In this document: positions 6,963 to 13,956 of the stretch, piece after piece
How positions within the stretch are numbered: the first letter of the stretch is position 1
Layout of the letters: each line of letters opens with the position of its first letter
Origin: Candidatus Poribacteria bacterium
GTDB taxonomy: Bacteria > Poribacteria > WGA-4E > WGA-3G
Direction: 5' to 3'
NCBI GenBank assembly: GCA_028824575.1
Contig: JAPPDN010000497.1
Location: forward strand, 1 to 17,175
Length of the DNA stretch: 17,175 nucleotides
Position numbers and translations under genes: made by a program
The notes under the pieces: model-generated
Told to the model about the DNA's origin: nothing
Seen by the model: only the letters and a program-made list of their open reading frames with translations
Database searches by the model: none

Positions 6963-9900
6963 GTGAAAAAAAATAAAATGAGAAAGAGGTTTCCAGTTAA
7001 CAGTTACCAGTTTCCAGAGAAGAGATCATCAGCTGATAATTCTCTTAACTGGTTACTGGTCACTGGTTACTGGTTACTGGTTCTGAGTTTATTGGCACCT
7101 TGTGTTGGATGGGCGCAGGCTTTTGGGAAAAATAAAATTACTGCACAACGCTTTGATTGGCACATCCATCGGACAGAGCATTTCGATATACATTACTATC
7201 CGAGTGAAGCGAAACTGGTGCCTATCATGGCCGCTATTGCTGAAGAGGCTTACGAACAGCACAGTGAGGATTTTGAGCACGAACTGCGGGATAGAACACC
7301 GCTTATCCTTTACAAATCCCATAAAGATTTTCAGGAGACCAACATAATCCTCCAAGAACTCCATGAAGGTATCGGAGGCTTCGCAGAACTTTTTAAGCAT
7401 CGTATCGTTATCCCTTTTACGGGTTCCCTTGAAGCCTTTCGAGAGGTAATCTATCACGAACTCATTCATATCTTCCAGTACGATATTATCTATCAGAAAC
7501 CGCATGCGCGTATCTACAGCGGTGAGTTTCTCTATTCACCCCCTATCTGGTTCATAGAGGGGATGGCAGATTATTTCGCTGAAGATAATGATGCAATCGG
7601 CGAGATGGTCGTCCGAGATGCCAGCATGAATAACAACATCGTTCCCTTACCGCAACTCCAAAATTTTAATCGGCTCAGTTCACCTTTCATCGGATATAAG
7701 TTGGGGCAATTGGCGGTGGCATATCTCACAGAAACCTATGGGCGTGAAAAAGTCGCCGAGATTTTACAAGGGTTACGACAGAGCCGAACGAAAGATATTG
7801 ATCGGGTTTTCAGAGAGGTACTCGGTGTAGAACTCGAAGAATTTGATAAGGCGTGGCGACAGACAATGCGGAAGCGTTATTGGCCCCTCGTTGAGGACCG
7901 AGAATTGCCCGACCTCGTCGCAAAGAACCTTACCGAAGAATCAAAATACTCTCATAATATTAAACCCGTCTGGTCGCCGAGTGGTGATATTATCGCTTAC
8001 GTTACTGGAAACGATGGATTTCTTGAGATTGTCCTTATGTCCGCAAAAACCGGTGAACGCATTGAGCGAGTAACCAAGCGGTTTTTCCGAGAGAAATATG
8101 AGGAGATCCGAACCGATTTCGGTGGATTTGGTAGAAGTCTCGCATGGGCACCCGATGGTGATAGGATTGCCTTCGTCGCCAAGCATCACGACGCTAACTA
8201 CCTCCTTGAAGTCAATGTTCTGACGGAGGAACTCACGCAGTACTTTGAACTCGATTTTGATAGCGTTACTTCCCCAGATTACGATGGCAGCGGTGAGCGG
8301 ATCATTTTTTCGGCGCTCAAAGAGGGACAGACAGATCTCTATATTATCGAGCTCCTGACAGGTGACATTGATAGGCTAACTTTCGACCCATTTAACGATA
8401 CGCACCCCTCATGGCACCCAACAACCAGCAAAATTGTCTATACCTCCGAACGAGGCGGTAAAAATAGACTTGTACTGATAGATCTCGACCGTGGAACGGA
8501 ACGTCTGTTAACCGACGGAATCCATAATGCTATCAGTCCTGTGTGGACACCAGATGGAAAATCAATTCTCTTCTGCGCGGATGGACAAAGCATTTACGAT
8601 ATCTACAAACTGGAAATTATAGAAAAAGCAGATGCCCAAACGCACGCGGTTACCGAAGAAGAAACAGAACCTGAACAGCAAACCGACGACATAATCAAGA
8701 AAGGATTGTTGTTCACTGAGGATGGTGGAACAGAACTTGCAAACCAAAAGCTAAAGGTTGAGTTGACACGTCTGACCAACATGATGACGGGCTGCTTCAA
8801 TCCGAGTTTATCCCCGAACGGGAAGCATCTGTTATTTAGTGCCTATCAGAACGGAAAATACGATGTCTGTGTTATGGACGTTTCCAAAACTATTGAAGAA
8901 AAATCTGAGGCTACCGACTTAGCAGAACCTTCGGCGATTCTAACCGCAGAAGAACCACAGAATTATCGGATAGCCAAACGGAAGTATAGTACAAAATCCT
9001 CCTTCGCTCTGGATGCAATCTTCCCAAATTTCAGCCTCGGTGCTGATGGTATTTTGAGAAGCACGGTCCAGATCGTTGGCAGTGATATGTTGGGCAACCA
9101 TCGTATCGGGGTCAGTGTGATGAACCAATCCAGCTACCTCGCACCCGATTTTATCGCACAATACGGGTTTTTAACACACCGAACGGATATGGGCGCGGTG
9201 ATTTACAATTATCACGAATACCATATTTTGGGCGGCATCCAGCAAAGACGGGGTATCCTACAACGGATTACAGGACTCGGTTTGTATCTCAATTATCCCT
9301 TTGATAGATACCATCGACTTGATCTTGACTTCTCAATGTACTCACAACCGTTTTCCTATAACTTCCAGACCAACCGAACATTTGACCCCTATGACGATAG
9401 AGGCTTACTCACGATGGGGTCCATCGCTTTTGTTGGTGATACAACGATGTGGCGGGAGTGGGCACCCTATACAGGTTCACGCTATCGCATTGAACTTGAA
9501 CAATCTTTCCCGACGCTCGGCAGTGAGCTCGCACTCACAAACGCTATTTTTGACGCACGACGCTATTTCGGGCTCGGTAGGCGTTCAACACTCGCGGTCC
9601 GCTTGCTACTCGGCGGTAGTTTTGGGGACGACAAATCCTACTTCTACCTCGGCGGAATTGATACCTTACGTGGCTACAATTATGAGGATTTAGTCGGCAC
9701 CCGCATTGGACTCCTCAACTTGGAAGTTCGTATCCCTTTGATAGATGTGCTTCATTTTGGATGGCCCGTCAGATGGTCACTCGGTGGTATCCGCGGTATT
9801 ATTTTTGCCGATCTCGGCGGCGCATGGTCAGATTGGCAGTACGGATCAGAGAACCCATTTAATATCATCGTCCGAGAAGGGAATCGCATCCGACTTGACG

Positions 9901-10040
9901 ATGTGAAAGCCGCTATTGGAGTCGGGATGCGATTGCGACTCGGGCTGTTTTCTATAGACTTCGCCGCAGCACGAAATACAGACCTTACCCGATTGGAACC
10001 CGGTTTCAAATATCACTTCGGGCTGGGGCAAGCATTTTAA
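6963..10040 (+). CDS. Metallopeptidase-TolB propeller-Omp85 barrel outer-membrane protein
   Basis: The 1025-aa protein has three recognisable parts. Residues 60-300 form a gluzincin (peptidase MA-like) domain with HELIH at 165-169 and a probable third zinc ligand E199 in EGMADYFAE. Residues about 325-660 are TolB/PD40-type propeller repeats (for example SPSGDIIAYV, APDGDRIAFV, TPDGKSILFC, SPNGKHLLFS). Residues about 690-1025 form a beta-barrel of the Omp85/surface-antigen D15 type, with the loop-6 motif LRGY (R903, G904, Y905) and a terminal Phe as in outer-membrane barrels. The GTG at 6963 follows GAGG by 8 bases. The signal peptide has a long n-region and an AQA cleavage site near 51-53; its core is encoded by a heptamer repeat. 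It probably sits in the outer membrane with the peptidase and propeller in the periplasm or at the surface. Its substrate is unknown. Confidence 0.82.
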   Translation: MKKNKMRKRFPVNSYQFPEKRSSADNSLNWLLVTGYWLLVLSLLAPCVGWAQAFGKNKITAQRFDWHIHRTEHFDIHYYPSEAKLVPIMAAIAEEAYEQHSEDFEHELRDRTPLILYKSHKDFQETNIILQELHEGIGGFAELFKHRIVIPFTGSLEAFREVIYHELIHIFQYDIIYQKPHARIYSGEFLYSPPIWFIEGMADYFAEDNDAIGEMVVRDASMNNNIVPLPQLQNFNRLSSPFIGYKLGQLAVAYLTETYGREKVAEILQGLRQSRTKDIDRVFREVLGVELEEFDKAWRQTMRKRYWPLVEDRELPDLVAKNLTEESKYSHNIKPVWSPSGDIIAYVTGNDGFLEIVLMSAKTGERIERVTKRFFREKYEEIRTDFGGFGRSLAWAPDGDRIAFVAKHHDANYLLEVNVLTEELTQYFELDFDSVTSPDYDGSGERIIFSALKEGQTDLYIIELLTGDIDRLTFDPFNDTHPSWHPTTSKIVYTSERGGKNRLVLIDLDRGTERLLTDGIHNAISPVWTPDGKSILFCADGQSIYDIYKLEIIEKADAQTHAVTEEETEPEQQTDDIIKKGLLFTEDGGTELANQKLKVELTRLTNMMTGCFNPSLSPNGKHLLFSAYQNGKYDVCVMDVSKTIEEKSEATDLAEPSAILTAEEPQNYRIAKRKYSTKSSFALDAIFPNFSLGADGILRSTVQIVGSDMLGNHRIGVSVMNQSSYLAPDFIAQYGFLTHRTDMGAVIYNYHEYHILGGIQQRRGILQRITGLGLYLNYPFDRYHRLDLDFSMYSQPFSYNFQTNRTFDPYDDRGLLTMGSIAFVGDTTMWREWAPYTGSRYRIELEQSFPTLGSELALTNAIFDARRYFGLGRRSTLAVRLLLGGSFGDDKSYFYLGGIDTLRGYNYEDLVGTRIGLLNLEVRIPLIDVLHFGWPVRWSLGGIRGIIFADLGGAWSDWQYGSENPFNIIVREGNRIRLDDVKAAIGVGMRLRLGLFSIDFAAARNTDLTRLEPGFKYHFGLGQAF
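6993..7083. repeat. Inverted heptamer repeat element, copy 2, inside a coding region
   Basis: The left arm (6993-7016) carries AGTTAACAGTTACCAG. The right arm (7047-7083) carries about five tandem TTACTGG-type units. AAGAGA (7020-7025) and TCTCTT (7041-7046) close a 15-base loop containing ATCAGCTGAT. It has the same plan as the intergenic copies, but here it lies within the first 41 codons of the Omp85-type gene. Confidence 0.75.
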
Positions 10041-10043
10041 ATT

Positions 10044-10212
10044 AGTTATCAGTTATCAGTTCGGTTTTTCTACGAAAAACCTTTCAGTTGTCAGAGGAGG
10101 TAGTTATCCGTTATCGGTTATCAGTTATAAGTTAAGAAACCTTTTGTAGTAAACTCAGTTCATTGTGGCTGTCATAGAACCTTCTTAACTGACGACTGAC
10201 GACTGGTAACTG
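10044..10212. repeat. Inverted heptamer repeat element, copy 3
   Basis: The left arm starts with AGTTATCAGTTATCAGT (10044-10060). It is interrupted by a hairpin GGTTTTTC-TAC-GAAAAACC (10063-10081) and resumes with further AGTTATC variants to 10130. GTTAAGAA (10131-10138) and TTCTTAAC (10182-10189) pair perfectly around a loop of about 43 bases. The right arm (10186-10212) is built of ACTGACG and ACTGGTA units. It fills the 186-bp gap before the UPF0182 gene, and no other feature is seen there. Confidence 0.75.
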
Positions 10213-10226
10213 AAGACTTTAAAAAT

Positions 10227-13200
10227 ATGGATTCACGAACCAAACGCTTTGTTATCACTGTCGTCATTCTCGCTGTTGTGGGTGGACTCGGTGCGCTCTG
10301 GGTGAACCTTTACCCTGATTTCCTATGGTTTAAGATGGTGAACTATTTCGGAGTTTTCTATAAAATCCTTGAAACGAAAATCTTCGTCGGCGTAATTGTT
10401 GGGGTCTGTTACTTAGCTATTCTTTTGGTAAACCTTGCCTTGATTTATCGATTCACGCCAGCACACCTGAGTCCAGCTTTTATGGGCGGTGCTGAATTCG
10501 CAGGCGGATCCGCAGGCGATCCCGGTGCCACGCGAAGAATGATTTACGGTGGACTTACACTCCTCGCTATACTTTTCAGTATCTTGATGGGCTATACTGC
10601 AAGCGATCGATGGGAAATTTATCTACGGTTCTTCAACTCTGACGAACTCGTTTTCCCGGCTGCCACCCCTATTAGCGTGGAAGGAACTATTGACGCAAAC
10701 GAAATACCTGTCTCGCAATTGGAACTCCAAGCAAAACATATAAAAGTTGGAGACCCAGTCAACGTTCAGGTAGACGGCATAAATCAGGAGGCACGCGTTG
10801 AAGCCGTACTGGAAAACGCGATCCGATTGAACACCAGGGTCCAAATAGAACCCGGACAAAAAGCGTTTTTTACCTCCCCGGCACGCGATCCGATTTTCAA
10901 AAAGGATGTCGCCTTCTACGTTTTCAAAATGCCGTTAGAACGCTACATCTGTGGGACGCTTTTCGGTATCTTTATGCTGGTGACGATATTTGCGACCGTC
11001 ATCTATTTTTTCCACGGGCTTATCACAGGCGATACCAGTCAGTTCCGGTTCCGTCCACCTTTCAGCGTTAAAGCCCATCTGTTTACGCTTGTCGGTGTGA
11101 CACTGCTTTGCAGAGCATGGAACTACCAATTCGCTATGTACGACCTACTGTATGCTTCAAACGAGGTTGTCCGCGGCGGTGGTGGATACGCCGCTATACA
11201 AGCGCGCCTTCCTATATTGAATATTATGCTCTGGCTCACTATCCTCTGCGCCTTGGTCTTCATCGTTAGCATCTTCTTGAAACGCAATTCCTTCGCTTTT
11301 GGTGGATTTGTTGTATTTATAGTCGCTGGCTTCCTCGGACAAGTCTACCCGGCTGCTATACAAAGTTGGCGGGTTGAACCCAATAAACAGGTTTTAGAAG
11401 CAGTCTACATCAACTATAACATCAAAGCGACACTCGAAGCTTACGGTTTAGCCGAGAACACGGTAACCGAAGAAGAGTATCCACTGACGGAGCAGCTCAG
11501 TTACGAGGACATAACCAGCCAGGAAAACAAACCTGTTTTCAACAGTATCCGCCTCTGGGACTGGAGACCTTTACGTAGAACCTTTCGACAACTCCAAGAA
11601 TTGCGCTCACAGTACGATTTCAACGATGTCGATATTGATCGCTATGTGGTTGATGGCGAAATTCGACAAGTCATGCTCTCAGGACGCGAACTCAATATTA
11701 ACGAACTGCCCGTAGAAATCAGAAACGATTGGTATAAGCAGACCTATACCTACACTCACGGATACGGGGCTGTCGTTAGTCCTGTTAACGAAATTGATAA
11801 CGGCAAACCCAATATGTATATCCAAGGATTGCCACCCATTGACTATAAGGAACAGTGGCAACACCGGTTTAGCGAAACGCCAGGACCCCGTATCTATTAT
11901 GGTGAACGCACAAATCGCTATGTCATCGTGCACCCAGATCGCACCCAAGGACTTGAGTTTGACTATCCGCAAGAAGGACAACAATACGCCGAATACGCAT
12001 ATCAGGGAGAAGGCGGGGTACGCCTGAACTCTTTCTGGCGGAAAATGGTGTATATGCTTAAGTTCAATAACGAAATTAACTTCGTCCTACCCGGTGAAAT
12101 TTCATCAACGAGCCGAATCCTTTACAATCGGAATATCAAAGAACGAATTCAGAAAATCGCACCTTTTTTGCGATACGATGGAGATCCCTACATCGTTATC
12201 CATAACAGTAGGCTCGTCTGGATGATTGATGCTTATACAATCACACATCGCTACCCCTACTCTGTCTCTATGAGAGAATTCGACGACGAGAGAAGGAAGC
12301 GACTCCCAAATGCACAACGGGACGATGAGTCGTGGGGCAACTACATCCGAAACTCTGTTAAAGTCGTTGTTGATGCTTACGATGGCACCGCCGACTTTTA
12401 CATTATGGACCGGGAACGGGATCCAATTGTGGAATGTTATCGAAGAATCTTTCCAGACCTTTTTAAGCCCTTTGAAGAGATGCCCGATGAACTCAAAGCA
12501 CATATTCGCTACCCCATGGCTATGTTCCTCATCCAAGCCCGGGTCTATCAGGATTACCACATGAAGGATCCAATAACCTTCTATGCTGGTGAGGATAAAT
12601 GGGAAATCGGGAGAGAACTCTACGACAATACAGATGCACAAACACAGCAAGTACCACAACAGCCGAGGAGTCCATTCGTTCCACAACAGCAGACCGTTCA
12701 ACGTTCAGCTGCCGAAGGGCAACCCGTTGAACCTTACTACGTCGTTCTCAGGCTACCCGGGCAAGAGAAAGCCGAATTTATGTTGATGCTGCCTTTCACA
12801 CCGCTCAACAAACCCAACCTTACCGCATGGCTGTCCGCACGATGTGATCTGCCGCAATATGGGCAGCTCCTCGTCTATCGCTTCCCCAAAGGACGACAAA
12901 TAGCAGGACCGATGCAGGTAGAAAACTTCATTAGCCAAGAGCCTGAGATTTCTCAGCAGATTAGTCTCTGGAATACACAAGGCTCTCGTGTGCTACGTGG
13001 AAATTTGCTGATTCTCCCGATGAATAACTCTCTGCTCTATGTTGAACCTATCTACATTCAATCTGAAGATGAAAAAACCGCTATTCCCGAATTAAGACGG
13101 GTCGTCATCGGATACGAAAACGAGGTCGTCTGGGGTGCGAGCCTTGAGGAGGCACTCCTCAAAATGTTCGGACAGGGAACACGATTTGAAACCACAGAGG

Positions 13201-13397
13201 CGGCAGCGACAACTGAAACGGCTGAAACCGCAACTGATCCGAGCGCAGATCAGACCTCATTAGGACTCGCTAAGCAAGCGAACCTCTATTTCAATCAGTC
13301 ACAAACAGCGCAGCGTGCTGGTGATTGGGCAGAATACGGACGGTTGCAGCAACTTTTAGGGGAGACCTTGCAGCAGCTCGAACGAGATACACAGTAA
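10227..13397 (+). CDS. UPF0182 family integral membrane protein
   Basis: The UPF0182 (COG1615) family consists of large, widespread membrane proteins of unknown function. This 1056-aa example shows seven likely membrane segments within residues 1-380 (for example around 8-27, 48-72, 105-125 and 235-257). It carries the family hallmarks YDLLYASNEVVRGGGGYAAI, then INYNIKATLEAYGL and LWDWRPLRRTFRQLQ. The remaining 670 residues are a soluble domain, presumably outside the cytoplasm, ending in an Ala/Thr/Glu-rich linker and a short helix (QQLLGETLQQLE). A stretch at about 141-216, between RFFNSDELVF and DPIFKKDVAFYVFKMP, is beta-rich and seems to be an insertion relative to typical members. The ribosome binding site is weak; the ATG at 10227 is chosen because the first membrane segment follows directly. 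It is flanked by heptamer repeats on both sides. Confidence 0.88.
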   Translation: MDSRTKRFVITVVILAVVGGLGALWVNLYPDFLWFKMVNYFGVFYKILETKIFVGVIVGVCYLAILLVNLALIYRFTPAHLSPAFMGGAEFAGGSAGDPGATRRMIYGGLTLLAILFSILMGYTASDRWEIYLRFFNSDELVFPAATPISVEGTIDANEIPVSQLELQAKHIKVGDPVNVQVDGINQEARVEAVLENAIRLNTRVQIEPGQKAFFTSPARDPIFKKDVAFYVFKMPLERYICGTLFGIFMLVTIFATVIYFFHGLITGDTSQFRFRPPFSVKAHLFTLVGVTLLCRAWNYQFAMYDLLYASNEVVRGGGGYAAIQARLPILNIMLWLTILCALVFIVSIFLKRNSFAFGGFVVFIVAGFLGQVYPAAIQSWRVEPNKQVLEAVYINYNIKATLEAYGLAENTVTEEEYPLTEQLSYEDITSQENKPVFNSIRLWDWRPLRRTFRQLQELRSQYDFNDVDIDRYVVDGEIRQVMLSGRELNINELPVEIRNDWYKQTYTYTHGYGAVVSPVNEIDNGKPNMYIQGLPPIDYKEQWQHRFSETPGPRIYYGERTNRYVIVHPDRTQGLEFDYPQEGQQYAEYAYQGEGGVRLNSFWRKMVYMLKFNNEINFVLPGEISSTSRILYNRNIKERIQKIAPFLRYDGDPYIVIHNSRLVWMIDAYTITHRYPYSVSMREFDDERRKRLPNAQRDDESWGNYIRNSVKVVVDAYDGTADFYIMDRERDPIVECYRRIFPDLFKPFEEMPDELKAHIRYPMAMFLIQARVYQDYHMKDPITFYAGEDKWEIGRELYDNTDAQTQQVPQQPRSPFVPQQQTVQRSAAEGQPVEPYYVVLRLPGQEKAEFMLMLPFTPLNKPNLTAWLSARCDLPQYGQLLVYRFPKGRQIAGPMQVENFISQEPEISQQISLWNTQGSRVLRGNLLILPMNNSLLYVEPIYIQSEDEKTAIPELRRVVIGYENEVVWGASLEEALLKMFGQGTRFETTEAAATTETAETATDPSADQTSLGLAKQANLYFNQSQTAQRAGDWAEYGRLQQLLGETLQQLERDTQ

Positions 13398-13398
13398 A

Positions 13399-13577
13399 AC
13401 CAGTTGTCGGTTATCGGTTATCAGTTTGCCTCGCAGTGAGAGTTAAAGAAGTATTTAGATTCACTACAGCTGTTCTTTTAAAAACTGGTGATTAAAAAGA
13501 GAGTTTAGACGATACACAACCCGCTTAACCGACAACTGATAACCGAAAGGTTTGCGTAGCAAACCGTACTGATAACT
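13399..13577. repeat. Inverted heptamer repeat element, copy 4
   Basis: The left arm is 13399-13426 (core GTTGTCGGTTATCGGTTATC). The right arm is 13524-13545 (core AACCGACAACTGATAACCG), plus an outlying ACTGATAACT at 13568-13577. The module GTTTGCCTCGCAGTGAGAGT at 13424-13443 matches copy 1. A hairpin GGTTTGC-GTA-GCAAACC is at 13549-13565. The centre holds GTTAAAGAA (13442-13450) against TTCTTTTA (13473-13480). It occupies nearly the whole gap before the DUF5069 gene. Confidence 0.75.
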
Positions 13578-13582
13578 ATTAA

Positions 13583-13590
13583 AGGAGGTG
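13583..13590 (+). promoter_or_regulatory. Strong ribosome binding site of the DUF5069 gene
   Basis: AGGAGGTG lies 6 bases before the ATG at 13597 and is close to a perfect complement of the 16S rRNA 3' end. It is among the strongest such sites in the window. It marks the small gene as expressed even though its frame contains a TGA. Confidence 0.8.
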
Positions 13591-13596
13591 AAACAG

Positions 13597-13842
13597 ATGG
13601 CTCTTGATTGGAAACCACGCCACAGGGATATGATTATCGGCGGTATCCCATGGTTAGCCAGAATAAGCGATAAAGCCAACGCACAATTGCAGGGCATCAT
13701 CGGTGAGTATATCTATCCGTGACCGCAGGATAAAATGTTCCTGGAGGAACATAAGCTCAGTGCTGAGGCGTTTGTTGAAATGGTGAAAGATAATCCTTCA
13801 GACGATGAAATGATTGCCGCTATGAAGAAATTGAATGGATAG
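13597..13842 (+). CDS. DUF5069 family protein with in-frame TGA; candidate selenoprotein
   Basis: The frame runs from ATG 13597 to TAG 13842 with a single TGA at codon 42 (13720-13722). With that codon read as selenocysteine, the product is 81 aa. Residues 4-26 (DWKPRHRDMIIGGIPWLARI) and 33-46 (GIIGEYIYP-U-PQDK) match the DUF5069 pattern as I know it, where related proteins carry Cys at this spot in a Y-x-C-P-x-D motif (recalled, not aligned here). The segment after the TGA, with AEAFVEMVKDNPSDDEMIAA, fits the usual C-terminal helix of the family, so the gene continues past the TGA. A 7-bp hairpin starts 12 bases after the TGA. Other genes here end at TGA, so general reassignment is excluded. 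The DUF5069 role is unknown. Alternatives are a nonsense mutation or a sequencing error from TGC or TGT. Confidence 0.7.
13720..13752 (+). promoter_or_regulatory. Candidate bacterial SECIS element
   Basis: After the TGA (13720-13722) and 12 bases, ATGTTCC (13735-13741) pairs perfectly with GGAACAT (13746-13752) around a UGGA loop (13742-13745). The loop starts 20 bases after the TGA. In E. coli fdhF the upper stem begins 12 bases after the UGA and has a GGUCU loop, so position and size agree. The loop has G at its second and third positions, matching the G-in-loop rule for bacterial SECIS. The stem also encodes MFLEEH, so coding constraint alone could produce part of it. Confidence 0.6.
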
Positions 13843-13942
13843 TTAACAGTAACCAGTAACCAGTTAAAGAGATGTTAGATTTACGCAAACTCTCTTTTCT
13901 GGTAACTGGAAACTGGTAAACTGGAAACTGGAAACTGGTAAA
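13841..13942. repeat. Inverted heptamer repeat element, copy 5
   Basis: The left arm AGTTAACAGTAACCAGTAAC starts at 13841 and overlaps the last two bases of the DUF5069 stop codon. AAAGAGA (13866-13872) and TCTCTTT (13891-13897) enclose an 18-base loop. The right arm (13898-13942) holds five or more ACTGGWAA-type units and ends just before the ribosome binding site of pheA. No other feature is seen in this gap. Confidence 0.75.
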
Positions 13943-13956
13943 CGGAGATCTATTCT

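Noticed and set aside
10044..10212. Classical rho-independent terminators in the heptamer elements
   Set aside because: The hairpins have no clean T-run right after the stem, and several stems are AT-rich. A role in termination or processing is possible but not shown.
13597..13722. A 41-aa protein ending at the TGA
   Set aside because: The frame beyond the TGA keeps family-like sequence and ends at a proper TAG, so a short product is less likely than readthrough. It stays possible if the genome lacks selenocysteine genes.
6821..13942. CRISPR arrays
   Set aside because: The repeat unit is 7 bp and varies, arms are inverted and spacers are absent within arms, so the layout does not fit CRISPR.
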